DNA of 64,000 nt from an uncultured Erythrobacter sp. Its GTDB lineage: Bacteria > Pseudomonadota > Alphaproteobacteria > Sphingomonadales > Sphingomonadaceae. The stretch spans positions 62,001-126,000 of the forward strand of contig NZ_CANLMB010000002.1 of NCBI RefSeq assembly GCF_947492365.1, in the 5' to 3' direction. The notes beneath the pieces were generated by a model. It was not told the origin of the DNA. It ran no database searches and saw only the letters and a program-made list of their open reading frames with translations. The first letter of the stretch is position 1. The number at the start of each line of letters is the position of its first letter. Of this stretch, positions 43,982 to 53,319 are shown piece after piece. The translations under genes were made by a program, and so were the position numbers.

Positions 43982-44866
43982 ATGAACCGAATTTCAATCC
44001 TAGCTATTCTTGGCATCGCTGGATTGGCTGCGAGCTCGCCTGCGCCTGCCCACGCCGAAGACGGTCTGACCCTCGAACCCTCCTCCGACTGGCGCTTGCG
44101 CGAATATGAAGACCGTTGCCGCGTCAGCCGCAGCTTTGGCGAGGGCGAGGATCGCACGACGCTCTGGATCGAGCAGGGCGGGCAGGAGCCGAACTACAAT
44201 GTCACTCTGATCGGCAGACCTCTGCGCCACCCTTATGGTGGGGGCGTCCACATTCAGTTCGGCGAGCAGCCAGAGGCTATTCGCAGCTATATCTCGGCTG
44301 AATCGAGCAGAGGTAGACCGGTTCTGATGATGTACGGCGTAATGCTCGCGCCGTTAGACCCTGAACTGGAGCGTGGCGAAGATATCGCACCGACCGATCT
44401 CGCATTTGACCATGAGCTGGCCGAATCGATCGAAACGCTCCGCATGCGCACGTCGATCGTTGAACCATTAAGGCTGGAATTGGGGCCAATGGGCGAGCCG
44501 TTGGCTTTCCTCAATCAATGCGGCTTGAAGATTTCGGCGCTTTTGTCCGAGGCAGGCCGCGCCTTGACGGGTGAGGCAACCCCGCCGATCCCAATTGAAT
44601 CTGCGCGGGACTGGATTAGGGATGGCGACTACCCGAACTATCTTATCGCCGCGCAGATGCAGGGGAGGCTTACCGTCCGCCTGACCGTTAACGCCGCGGG
44701 TCGGCCCAGCTCGTGCTTTGTAACGCAATCAAATAAGCCGCAATTGTTCGACGACGCCGTCTGCCTCAATCTGATGAAGCGAGCCGAGTTCGAACCGGCA
44801 CGCAATGCGGCGGGCGAGCCGGTGGCGTCCTACTACTTCACCAATGTGACCTTCAGGATGCGCTGA
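43982..44866 (+). CDS. Exported protein with TonB-like C-terminal domain (copy 2)
   Basis: A 294-residue secreted protein. I use ATG 43982 because MNRISILAILGIAGLAASS begins a proper signal peptide; a GTG at 43958 adds eight residues. It shares the order of its tandem paralog: WRLREYEDRCRVSRSFGEGE, then LWIEQGGQEPNYNV, and a C-terminal GRLTVRLTVNAAGRPSSCFV followed by CLNLMKRAEFEPARN. Conserved cysteines match those in copy 1. Neither start has a good ribosome site. Both probably act in the periplasm. Confidence 0.76.
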   Translation: MNRISILAILGIAGLAASSPAPAHAEDGLTLEPSSDWRLREYEDRCRVSRSFGEGEDRTTLWIEQGGQEPNYNVTLIGRPLRHPYGGGVHIQFGEQPEAIRSYISAESSRGRPVLMMYGVMLAPLDPELERGEDIAPTDLAFDHELAESIETLRMRTSIVEPLRLELGPMGEPLAFLNQCGLKISALLSEAGRALTGEATPPIPIESARDWIRDGDYPNYLIAAQMQGRLTVRLTVNAAGRPSSCFVTQSNKPQLFDDAVCLNLMKRAEFEPARNAAGEPVASYYFTNVTFRMR

Positions 44867-44871
44867 TCCGC

Positions 44872-45357
44872 TTAGCCGTCGGGGTGCGCGGGGAGTTGCG
44901 CGATCTCCTGGCGCAACGCATGCGCTCCGCCTCGCTTGCCCGGAATTTTCGCGCGCATGCCGGAGCGTGTCGAGGCTAGCCGCGCTGCACTTTGTGTGGC
45001 CTCCTCGATCCTCCCAGAAATTAGCGCCGATGCGCAGAGCGAACATTCCTTTTGCGCGGTGTGTGACCGGTCCTGCGCCACCACTTGCGACAACAGTCGA
45101 AACAGCCGGAACCGCTCCTCCTCGAAGCGTGCCTTGCTCATGCTGGCCTCAAGCATCGAGTAATAGAGTTCATCGCGCGGGGCCCTCTCCGAACCGCTTT
45201 GGCGCCAAAGCGAGCGGCCGGTGAGGACGTTCCCGCCTGAACCGATCTCCAATGTGCAGGCGGTCGTCGCGGTTACCAGTGCACCGTTGATGACCGCCTG
45301 CCCGCCTTGGGACAGGTTGATCCTCTGTGGTTCAGGGGCATGATCGCGCGCTTTCAT
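44872..45357 (-). CDS. FlbT-like protein
   Basis: A 161-residue protein whose N-terminal half follows the FlbT pattern: RINLSQGGQAVINGALV, a basic/hydrophobic middle, GRSLWRQSGSERAPRDELYYSMLEASM, and a helical C-terminal half. FlbT is a post-transcriptional repressor of flagellin in alphaproteobacteria, usually beside flaF and flagellin genes. None are in this window. The last 40 residues are Arg/Ala-rich. It could be a solitary FlbT homolog with another RNA-regulatory role. Start ATG 45357 has no ribosome site. Confidence 0.6.
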   Translation of the reverse strand: MKARDHAPEPQRINLSQGGQAVINGALVTATTACTLEIGSGGNVLTGRSLWRQSGSERAPRDELYYSMLEASMSKARFEEERFRLFRLLSQVVAQDRSHTAQKECSLCASALISGRIEEATQSAARLASTRSGMRAKIPGKRGGAHALRQEIAQLPAHPDG

Positions 45358-45432
45358 GGCAATGGGTATAGCGCATGATGCACCCAGAAAGCCCCTTGGT
45401 TCACTACGGACCCGTAACCTTACGGCGTCGCG

Positions 45433-46803
45433 CTATAGGAAACTGGTAATGAAATGGAGCGTCATTCCGACCAACCCGCCTACCAGTGTGCCGTTGATCC
45501 GGATGAATTGCAGATCGCGGCCAACGGCGCTCTCGATCCGGCCTGTGACAGTGGTCGCATCCCAGCGCTTCACCGTTTCTGAAACCAGCGTCACAATTTC
45601 GGAGCCATAACGGCTCGCCACGCCGACAGCGGTGCGGCGGGCAAAACGGTTGATCTGCAGCTGCAAACGCTCGTCTTTCTTGAGCGCCTCACCCAGATCG
45701 GCAAGCAAGCTGCGCATCTCTTCGCCCAGCCCGCTTTCTGCATCGCGCGCTCTGCGGATGAGAGATTGGCGAATGCGTTCCCACACGCCCATCCACCACT
45801 CGCTGACTGCCGGGTTCTCCATCAGATCGCGCTTCATTTCTTCCACCCGTTCGCGGGTTGCGGGATCGGTCTGGAGGTCAGTCGCAAGCTTGCGCAGCCC
45901 TTCTTCGACCTTGCCGCGCAGCGGATGTTCGGGATCAATCAGCACTTCGGCCAGCAATTTGTAGAGACCGTCGAGCACATTGCCCGAGATCGTCTTGTCG
46001 AGCCCAGCCCAGCGCAGCACGCCCGCAACACGTGTATGGATGATGTCGCGGACGGTTTCCTCATTGTCCTCAAGCGTCAGACCGGCCCAGCGGATAAACC
46101 CGTCGATCAAAGGCGTATGGCGTTGATCGGCCATCGTGCTTTCGAGCATTCTTCCGGCGAGCGGAGATACGTCGATCTTAGCCAATTGCGAACCAAGCCC
46201 CGCGCGCATCTGGTTGCCTAGCCGGTCAGGATCGAGCGATTCGAGCACTTCGGCGAGCAGCTCTGCCGCGCCCCCGGTGAGACGCGAACGCGTGTCAGAG
46301 GCCGATTGTTGCGGACTAGCGGCCAGAAAGTCGCCCACAGCCTTTGCCACATTCATGCCCGACATCCGCCGTGCGACGACAGCGGGAGTGAGGAAGTTCT
46401 CGCGCAGGAATTGCGCCATCGTATCCGCGATCCGGTCCTTGTTCATCGGGATGATGGCGGTGTGCGGGATCGGAATGCCCAGCGGATGCCGGAACAGGGC
46501 GGTCACCGCGAACCAATCGGCCAGTCCCCCGACCATCGCCGCTTCGGCAAAGGCATTGACGTAACCCCAGGCAGGGTGATCACCGAGCAGGCCATGTGTG
46601 GTGAAGAACAACACCGCCATCGCCGCCAGCAGACCGGTCGCGGTCCAGCGCATTCTGCGTGCACGGTCCGGGCTCAGCGGCTCGCCGCCGAACCTAAGCG
46701 GAACCGTTGCCGCTGGCGGGTTTGGAGATTTGTCAGTCACAGCGTCTATCTGCCGCAATCGGCCCGCGCCGTCACTATCGGAAGGCGCGGTGCCAATCGG
46801 CAT
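45433..46803 (-). CDS. DUF445 membrane protein
   Basis: A 456-residue protein of the DUF445 (YjiN-like) family. I use ATG 46803, after the RND stop; the frame is open to 46950 inside the RND gene. GLLAAMAVLFFTTHGLLG is an N-terminal membrane helix, then AFAEAAMVGGLADWFAVTALFRHPLGIPIPHTAIIP is the family signature. A long helical/coiled region follows, and GTLVGGLVGMTLHFI is the terminal helix. Function is unknown; it lies 10 nt downstream of the RND permease stop. Confidence 0.87.
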   Translation of the reverse strand: MPIGTAPSDSDGAGRLRQIDAVTDKSPNPPAATVPLRFGGEPLSPDRARRMRWTATGLLAAMAVLFFTTHGLLGDHPAWGYVNAFAEAAMVGGLADWFAVTALFRHPLGIPIPHTAIIPMNKDRIADTMAQFLRENFLTPAVVARRMSGMNVAKAVGDFLAASPQQSASDTRSRLTGGAAELLAEVLESLDPDRLGNQMRAGLGSQLAKIDVSPLAGRMLESTMADQRHTPLIDGFIRWAGLTLEDNEETVRDIIHTRVAGVLRWAGLDKTISGNVLDGLYKLLAEVLIDPEHPLRGKVEEGLRKLATDLQTDPATRERVEEMKRDLMENPAVSEWWMGVWERIRQSLIRRARDAESGLGEEMRSLLADLGEALKKDERLQLQINRFARRTAVGVASRYGSEIVTLVSETVKRWDATTVTGRIESAVGRDLQFIRINGTLVGGLVGMTLHFITSFL

Positions 46804-46813
46804 TGCAGAGATC

Positions 46814-49800
46814 TTATTCTGCAGGCTCAGCCCCCGGAGGCAGACGGGTTGCGGGAATAGCAGGACCTGCAATTCCTGTGCCGCCATGCCCCGGATAGGG
46901 CGTATCGGGGCCGGATTCGGGCGCAGGCGGCACGGGATTGCCGTCGTCACCCGGCTTGTAGGTCAGCAGCTTGCTGCGCAGCCAGGGACCGACGCGGCGT
47001 TCGAACCCGTCGGCGAGGCTGAAGCCTGCCGGAACGATGATCAGCGTGAGCAGGGTCGACATGATCAGCCCTCCAATCACCACGATGCCCATCGGCTGAC
47101 GCCAGGCGCCATCGCCCGAGAGCGAGATAGACGTCGGGATCATGCCTGCCGTCATCGCCACAGTGGTCATCACAATCGGCTGAGCACGTTTGTGCCCGGC
47201 TTCCATAATCGCATGGAGCTTGCGTGTGCCCTTGGCCATTTCCTCGATCGCGAAGTCGATGAGAAGGATCGAGTTCTTCGAGACAATGCCCAGCAGCAGC
47301 AGGATACCGATATAGACCGGCATGGTCTGCGGCATGCCGACCAGCCACAGCAGCAGAATGCCGCCAAGCGGCGCCAGCAGCAGCGAGGTCATGTTGACCA
47401 GTGGGCTCATCAGGCGCTTGTAGAGCAGCACCAGCACGGCGAAGACGAGGAAGAAGCCGGCAATGATCGCGATCATCAGGTTCTGCATCATCTCCTGCTG
47501 CCATTCGTCTTCACCCACGACATCGCGGATGACGCCGGTCGGCAGGTCTTGCAGGATCGGGAGCTGATCGACCGCAGCCTGCGCTTCGCCCTTGACCACG
47601 CCATTGGCAAGGTCCGCGCCGACCAGAACGCGGCGGTTCTGGTTGTAGCGCTGGATCGCGGTGGGGCCTGAACCGAACGTGATGTCAGCCACGCGGCCCA
47701 GCGGCACCGTCCCGCCATTGAGCGTTTGAACCGGCAGGTTCTCAATCGTGGTCAATTGCGAACGCGCATCCTCTGACAGCTTCACGCGGATCGGGATTTG
47801 GCGGTCGGAGAGCGAGAATTTCGCAGCATTCTGCTCGATCTCGCCAAGGGTCGCGATGCGTATCGTTTGCGATAGCGCAATTGTGCTCACACCCAGTTCG
47901 GCCGCGATCTCTTCACGCGGGGTGATGATGATTTCGGGCCGATTGAGGTCAGCGCTAACACGCGGAGCGACCAGCGTATCAATCGTGCGCATTTGCTCGA
48001 CAAGCGTTGCGGCGGTCTGTTCTAGCACCGCCGGATCCGACCCCGCCAGCATCACCGTCAGATCGCGGCCAGAGCCAAAGCCGCCGCTCTGCGATTCAAA
48101 CCGGACACGCGCATCAGGAATGTCCTGAAGCAGCGGGGCGACTTCGCGTTCGAATTCGATCGAAGTGCGCTCGCGATCCTCTTTGAGCGTAATGTAGATA
48201 TTTGCATTGCCGATCCGCACCCGCTCGAGCATCAGCTCGACTTCGGGCTGCTGCTCGAGAATATCCACCACTTGCTCGGTCACACGTTCGGTTGAGGCGA
48301 GCGTCGTGCCGGGGACCATCTCGATATCAACCGTGGAGTTGGCATCGTCGATAGAAGGCTGGAACTGGCCCGGAATCTGAGCGAAAAGCAGGATCGTCAC
48401 CAAGAACGAGAACCAGCCAACGCCGAGCATCCAGATGCGATGATCGTAAAAGCGCGCGGTCAGGTACTTCATCCCTTGCGAGAAGCTGTTTGCACCGCTT
48501 GCAGTCAGTTCGATGATCTTGAACAGCAGCCAGCCAGCTACAAAAGCGGCGATTGACACCAGCACGACCATCACAATCTCGAACAGCTTCGAAACAAGGA
48601 AATAAGTCCAAGTGTTGATGTCTTCCGACGCCGCTGCTGCGATCTGCTTGGTGACATCAAACCCACCGATCAGTCCGAAGGTTCCGAACATTCCCATGGC
48701 TGTCGCGGCAAGCAGCAACAGTACAACCAGCAGCAGGCCAAAGGAATACAAGACCCGCGAACGCGGGCTCGTCAGGCCTTCGCGCTTCGAATACATGCCG
48801 CCGCGATCCAGCGTCCAGGCAAGCACCTTCATATAGCGGTCCATCCACGGGCCTTCGCCGTGCTTGGCGTGGCCGTCCGCTTTCAGGAAATAGGCCGCCA
48901 TCAGCGGCGTGATCATTCGCGCGACGGCTAGAGACATCAGCACCGCGACCACCACCGTGAGGCCGAAGTTCTGGAAGAACTGCCCCGAAATGCCCGGCAT
49001 CAGGCCGACTGGCAGGAACACCGCGACGATGCAGAAACTGGTGGCGACCACCGGCAGGCCGATCTCGTCCGCCGCGTCGATTGAAGCCTGATAGGCGGTT
49101 TTGCCCATCCGCATATGCCGCACGATATTCTCGATCTCCACGATCGCGTCATCGACCAGCACGCCCGCCACCAGCGCGAGCGCGAGCAGCGAAAGGAAGT
49201 TCAGATTGAACCCCATCAGATCCATGAAGAAAAAGGTCGGGATCGCGGAAAGGGGGATTGCGACCGAGGATATAAAAGTCGCGCGCCAATCGCGCAGGAA
49301 CAGGAACACCACGACCACAGCCAGCAATGCGCCTTCGATCAGCGCCGCCATCGAGCTTGTGTACTGGCTTTCGGTATAGACCACGGTGTTGAACAATGGG
49401 ATGAAGCGCACCCCTTCATTCTCGGCTTCGATCCGAGTGATCTCTTCCTTGGCCTGATCGAATACGGTGACGTCAGACGCTCCGCGCGCGCGGCTCATAT
49501 AGAAGTTCACAACCTCCCGGTCGCCAACCTCACTGATCGAGGTGCGCTCGGAAAAACCGTCGCGCACGGTTGCGATGTCGGCAAGGCGGATGGTCCGCCC
49601 GCCGCCCAGCTGGATCTGGCGCTGCGAAAGGTCGTAAGCGGTCTCGTTATTGCCCAGCACACGCAGCGATTGCCGCGTCCCGCCCACTTCGGCGAGACCG
49701 CCTGCCGCGTCGATATTCGACTGGCGCAGCACGCTGTTGATCTGCGAGGCGGTGACACCCATTGACTGCATCTTGGCTGGGTCGAGAATGACCTCGATCT

Positions 49801-50356
49801 CGCGGCTCACCCCGCCCCAGCGGCCCACTTCAGCCATGCCTGAAATGTTGTTGAGCCGCTTGGCCACGACATCGTCGATAAACCAGCTCAATTGCTCGAT
49901 GGTCATGTCATCGGCCTGAACCGCGTAGATACCGAGGAAACCGCCTGCGATCTCGGCCTTGGAGATGCGCGGTTCCAGAATACCGTCAGGCAGATTGCCG
50001 CGGACCGAATCAAGCGCGTTCTTGACCTCGATCACCGCATCATCAGGATCGGTGCCGATCTCGAATTCAACGAAGGTGTTCGAAGACCCCTCGCTCGCGG
50101 TCGAATTGACCGACTTCACCCCGTTGATCGAGGCAAGCGAACTCTCGACAACCTGCGTGATCTGGTTCTCGATTTCGGTCGGCGCCGCGCCCGGCTGCGA
50201 GATCCGAACCTGGACGCCGGGAAATTCGACATCTGGATTGTTCGTGATGTCCATGAAACGGAAGCTGACAAGACCAGCGATCAGAAGCGCGGTGAACAGC
50301 ACCAGCGGAATCACCGGATTGCGGATCGACCAGGCGGAGATGTTGCGAAAGTTCAT
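46814..50356 (-). CDS. RND-family efflux permease with additional membrane segments
   Basis: An 1180-residue HAE1-type RND pump, some 140 residues longer than usual. Standard parts are the N-terminal ISAWSIRNPVIPLVLF, the TM3/4 Asp pair (VDDAIVEIENI), and periplasmic docking segments. Between the standard TM6 and TM7, residues about 535-640 hold two further hydrophobic stretches (FGLLLVVLLLLAATAMGMF; IVMVVLVSIAAFVAGWLLF). The C-terminal TMs and a Pro-rich tail follow. With the adaptor at 50448-51641 it should export amphiphiles; the outer-membrane channel is not encoded here. Confidence 0.93.
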   Translation of the reverse strand: MNFRNISAWSIRNPVIPLVLFTALLIAGLVSFRFMDITNNPDVEFPGVQVRISQPGAAPTEIENQITQVVESSLASINGVKSVNSTASEGSSNTFVEFEIGTDPDDAVIEVKNALDSVRGNLPDGILEPRISKAEIAGGFLGIYAVQADDMTIEQLSWFIDDVVAKRLNNISGMAEVGRWGGVSREIEVILDPAKMQSMGVTASQINSVLRQSNIDAAGGLAEVGGTRQSLRVLGNNETAYDLSQRQIQLGGGRTIRLADIATVRDGFSERTSISEVGDREVVNFYMSRARGASDVTVFDQAKEEITRIEAENEGVRFIPLFNTVVYTESQYTSSMAALIEGALLAVVVVFLFLRDWRATFISSVAIPLSAIPTFFFMDLMGFNLNFLSLLALALVAGVLVDDAIVEIENIVRHMRMGKTAYQASIDAADEIGLPVVATSFCIVAVFLPVGLMPGISGQFFQNFGLTVVVAVLMSLAVARMITPLMAAYFLKADGHAKHGEGPWMDRYMKVLAWTLDRGGMYSKREGLTSPRSRVLYSFGLLLVVLLLLAATAMGMFGTFGLIGGFDVTKQIAAAASEDINTWTYFLVSKLFEIVMVVLVSIAAFVAGWLLFKIIELTASGANSFSQGMKYLTARFYDHRIWMLGVGWFSFLVTILLFAQIPGQFQPSIDDANSTVDIEMVPGTTLASTERVTEQVVDILEQQPEVELMLERVRIGNANIYITLKEDRERTSIEFEREVAPLLQDIPDARVRFESQSGGFGSGRDLTVMLAGSDPAVLEQTAATLVEQMRTIDTLVAPRVSADLNRPEIIITPREEIAAELGVSTIALSQTIRIATLGEIEQNAAKFSLSDRQIPIRVKLSEDARSQLTTIENLPVQTLNGGTVPLGRVADITFGSGPTAIQRYNQNRRVLVGADLANGVVKGEAQAAVDQLPILQDLPTGVIRDVVGEDEWQQEMMQNLMIAIIAGFFLVFAVLVLLYKRLMSPLVNMTSLLLAPLGGILLLWLVGMPQTMPVYIGILLLLGIVSKNSILLIDFAIEEMAKGTRKLHAIMEAGHKRAQPIVMTTVAMTAGMIPTSISLSGDGAWRQPMGIVVIGGLIMSTLLTLIIVPAGFSLADGFERRVGPWLRSKLLTYKPGDDGNPVPPAPESGPDTPYPGHGGTGIAGPAIPATRLPPGAEPAE

Positions 50357-50447
50357 GTGCCTACTGCCTGTTTTGCTTCAATGCGCCGCGCCAATGCGCG
50401 ACCCGTAGTCTTTCAGTTACGCGCGCCGGATGCGCGCGGATTTGCGT

Positions 50448-51641
50448 TCAATCTTCCTGGCGGCGCGGATTGACCTTTTCACCAGGATTGAGGAAGCCGC
50501 CCGCGCTCAGCACGATCATTTCGGTGCCCACGAGCCCTCCGGTAATTGCGATTCCCTGCGGCGTAACAGCGCCCGTGGTGACAGCGGTACGGACCGCCTC
50601 GTTCTCACCATTGATTACATAGACAAAGCTGCCCTCGGAGTCGGCCAGAACCGCGCTTTCGGGGAGTACGGTGGCTTCGTATGAGCCGCTTTCGATGCGC
50701 GCAGTGGCAAAGCCGCCTGGGCGCAGTTCGGGCGCATAGGGAAGCGCGATCCGTGCGGTGCCCTGCCGACTCTGAGCATCAATCGTGGGCGAAAGTTGCC
50801 AGACCTGCCCGGTAAAGCTCTTGTCCGATCCGGTAGGAACGACGCTGGCCGAAACGCCTTGCGAAAGGCCGGCAAGCTGCGTTTCGCCAAGCTGGGCGAG
50901 CAGTTCCATCTCACCGCCACGCGCGATTGAGAACAGCGGTGGCGATCCGCCGCCAACCGTCTGACCCGGCTCGACATTGCGTTCAAGGACATAGCCCGAA
51001 GCTGGCGCGACGATGCTGAGACGCGCGGTCCGGGCACGCAATTCTGCCAGCTGAGCTTCGGCAACGCTCACGCGAGCAACGGCCGAATCGCGCGTTGCCG
51101 TCAGCCGGTCAACATCGGCCTGTGAGACGAAACCGCGCTCCACCAGCTGCAAGGAACGGTCGAGATTGGCCTGGGCCAGTTGGGCGTCGGCTTTTGCCAC
51201 TTCGATCTGGGCTGCTTGCGCTTCTGCCTGCCGGGCCTGAACCGAACGGTCGATCACAGCGAGCACCTGCCCCTGTCCGACCCAGTCACCAGCGTCAACT
51301 CGAACCGAAACCACACGCCCGCCTTCGCCAACAACGCCAACCGGCATCGGCCGACGCGCAGCGAGCGTGCCCGGTGCTTCGATTACACCGCTGACAGTTG
51401 TCTTGCCCGGAGTGATGACCGTGATGACAGGTGCCTGCGTGTTATCATCGCCAGCCGCAACCGGATCACCGGCAGAGAGCGCGAAATAGGCCGCGATGGC
51501 GAGCAGGAGCGCAAACAAACCCCCGCCAGCGATCAGCAAGATCTTGGGCAGCGAAGAGCTGCGATTCAAACCATGCCGTGCAGCAATATCACCACGCAGA
51601 TCGTCCTGTGCCTCGGCAGTGATGGTAGTCTCGAAATTCAT
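50448..51641 (-). CDS. RND efflux periplasmic adaptor (MFP)
   Basis: A 397-residue membrane-fusion protein starting at ATG 51641 (GGGA site); the frame extends to 51704. A cytoplasmic segment precedes the anchor helix ILLIAGGGLFALLLAIAAYF. The lipoyl/barrel-sandwich halves (VVGEGGRVVSVRVDAGDWV and APASGYVLERNVEPGQTV) flank a long coiled-coil hairpin (about 175 to 235) rich in AQLAQA repeats. It links the permease and an outer-membrane channel. It is upstream of the permease gene on the same strand, 91 nt apart. Confidence 0.93.
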   Translation of the reverse strand: MNFETTITAEAQDDLRGDIAARHGLNRSSSLPKILLIAGGGLFALLLAIAAYFALSAGDPVAAGDDNTQAPVITVITPGKTTVSGVIEAPGTLAARRPMPVGVVGEGGRVVSVRVDAGDWVGQGQVLAVIDRSVQARQAEAQAAQIEVAKADAQLAQANLDRSLQLVERGFVSQADVDRLTATRDSAVARVSVAEAQLAELRARTARLSIVAPASGYVLERNVEPGQTVGGGSPPLFSIARGGEMELLAQLGETQLAGLSQGVSASVVPTGSDKSFTGQVWQLSPTIDAQSRQGTARIALPYAPELRPGGFATARIESGSYEATVLPESAVLADSEGSFVYVINGENEAVRTAVTTGAVTPQGIAITGGLVGTEMIVLSAGGFLNPGEKVNPRRQED

Positions 51642-51900
51642 TACAGTTCCCTTTTGCGGGCGGCATATCTGGGTCTGACCCAACTGGCCGTTATGATCGA
51701 CCAAGTGTATTATAGATATAAGTCACCCTTCGCAATCCCTATAAGCAAGCACGCAAATCGGGGCAATCCGCGGTTCGACTGATGACTTTGAGCCTAGACG
51801 AAGGGAGATTCGGCCCCCTTGGAGCCCAGACGCAAAGACGGCGCGAACTTCCCGTTATGGAAGCCGCGCCGCCTGTATGCCTGAAACGGAAATCCGGTTC

Positions 51901-52170
51901 TTAGCGAACACGTCCCCGCTGGATCAGATTGACGATGCCGAGCAGGACTACCGCTCCGACAACCGCTACACCCAGTCCGGTAAGCGAAAACTCCTGCACA
52001 CTGCCGGTGATACCGAGCAGCGGACCGGCAATCATATTGCCTACGATCGAGCCGACGCAGCCCACAACGATGTTCCAGAAAATGCCCATCGAGGCGTCGC
52101 GGTTCATAACCATGCTTGCCAGCCAACCGGCGACACCGCCAACGACCAATGCGATAATCCAACCGACCAT
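51901..52170 (-). CDS. GlsB/YeaQ/YmgE-family stress membrane protein
   Basis: An 89-residue protein starting at ATG 52170 after GGGAG. It is built of three hydrophobic segments (GWIIALVVGGVAGWLASMVM, GIFWNIVVGCVGSIVGNMIAG, and GLGVAVVGAVVLLGIVNLI) with the family pattern GGVAGWLA and GSIVGNMIAG. These transglycosylase-associated proteins are induced by envelope or general stress and have no known catalytic activity. The gene stands alone between the adaptor and sciP. Confidence 0.88.
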   Translation of the reverse strand: MVGWIIALVVGGVAGWLASMVMNRDASMGIFWNIVVGCVGSIVGNMIAGPLLGITGSVQEFSLTGLGVAVVGAVVLLGIVNLIQRGRVR

Positions 52171-52369
52171 ATTCTTTTCTCCCTCATTTACAGCAGGTTG
52201 CGCCCTCAAAACGGAGCGCATGTGCCACTGCCCACGGCTTTATAGGCCGCGGTGGGAGAGGTCTAGCGGGTTTGGGGTGCAAACGCCAAGTCGAACAGCA
52301 AATTCAATCGCAGTTGTTCGGGTCTGGGGCTGTCTTTGTGAGCAAATTGGAAAGCGCGTATGCGCGAAT

Positions 52370-52669
52370 CTAGTACTTCAGCTGGCGCTCGTAGAGGTCG
52401 CGGTAATGCTGGATACGAGTCACACGCAGGCCCTGCATGCCCGAGCGATCAACTGCGCGCTGCCACGAAGCGAACTCTTCGAGAGTAAGCCCGTAACGCT
52501 CAAGCACTTCGTCAATCGTCAGCAAGCCGCCATTGACAGCTGCAACAACCTCCGCCTTGCGGCGAACGACCCAGCGTTTGGTGCTGGGCGAAGGCAGGTC
52601 GTCGATCGTCAGCGGCTCGCCGAGCGGGCCGATCACCTGTGCGGGGCGGATGTCCTGGTTCTCAATCAT
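52370..52669 (-). CDS. sciP: CtrA inhibitor SciP (DUF1153)
   Basis: A 99-residue helix-turn-helix protein starting at ATG 52669. VIGPLGEPLTIDDLP, then TKRWVVRRKAEVVAAVNGGLLTIDE and RYGLTLEEFASWQRAV, match SciP of Caulobacter closely. SciP binds DNA at CtrA-regulated promoters and represses CtrA-dependent transcription in G1, which is a hallmark of alphaproteobacterial cell-cycle control. The start overlaps the stop of the upstream gene (ATGA), so they are translationally coupled. Confidence 0.95.
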   Translation of the reverse strand: MIENQDIRPAQVIGPLGEPLTIDDLPSPSTKRWVVRRKAEVVAAVNGGLLTIDEVLERYGLTLEEFASWQRAVDRSGMQGLRVTRIQHYRDLYERQLKY

Positions 52670-53154
52670 CAATCTTCTCTACCGTCGCCTGTCACTTCAT
52701 TGTCCCGGTTGCGGGGCTTGGGGGGTGCTTGTGGGGGTTCAAGCCCTTGCTGCTCCCGGGTTATGTGCGGCGAGCCTTTGCAGTGCTCTAAAGCAACAGG
52801 GTTAACGTCCCGTTCCTCTTCCTCGCGGGTTCTGAAATAGCGCGCCGCCGCATCGGCAAAGCTGCCACCGGCTGCCTCGATATTGCCGCGCGAGTCGCGC
52901 CGCAAAACCAGGCGCAAATCGCGCGCAGCGTTGAGGCGTGCTGTCAGCTCATTCCATTCGATCAGGCGCAGCGCGCCGCCGCCACCAGCACCGCCGCCGC
53001 TTGCCGGAACCTCCGGAGCGGTGTCGATGCTGCCAACCAGCAGACCTCCATCAAGCGCATCGCCGCCACCGAACTGACCGGCGATTCGATCTGCGAATCG
53101 GCCTTCGATCGGGGCGCTTTGCGCATGGGGAACAGGCTTTGCCTTTTCGAACAT
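52669..53154 (-). CDS. Hypothetical protein coupled to sciP
   Basis: A 161-residue cytoplasmic protein of unknown function. It has a Gly/Ala-rich low-complexity section (ASGGGAGGGGALRL) followed by a compact folded stretch with IEWNELTARLNAARDLRLVLRRD and GGSFADAAARYFRT, and a charged Pro-rich tail. No catalytic motif is visible. The stop overlaps the sciP start by 4 nt, so it may work with the cell-cycle regulator. ATG 53154 lacks a strong ribosome site. Confidence 0.62.
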   Translation of the reverse strand: MFEKAKPVPHAQSAPIEGRFADRIAGQFGGGDALDGGLLVGSIDTAPEVPASGGGAGGGGALRLIEWNELTARLNAARDLRLVLRRDSRGNIEAAGGSFADAAARYFRTREEEERDVNPVALEHCKGSPHITREQQGLEPPQAPPKPRNRDNEVTGDGRED

Positions 53155-53319
53155 GAGCCTGCTTATAGAGTCGGGTTCTCAAGATGAGGTAAAACCGCTC
53201 TTTACCAGTGCTTAGGACAATTGCTGGGCCATTTGGCAACCGGATCGGGGCGAATTGCGAAGCGGTCAGGCGCGCGGGGTGGCGGTTTGCCGGGCTCTTG
53301 CCTATATGGCGGCGCGATC

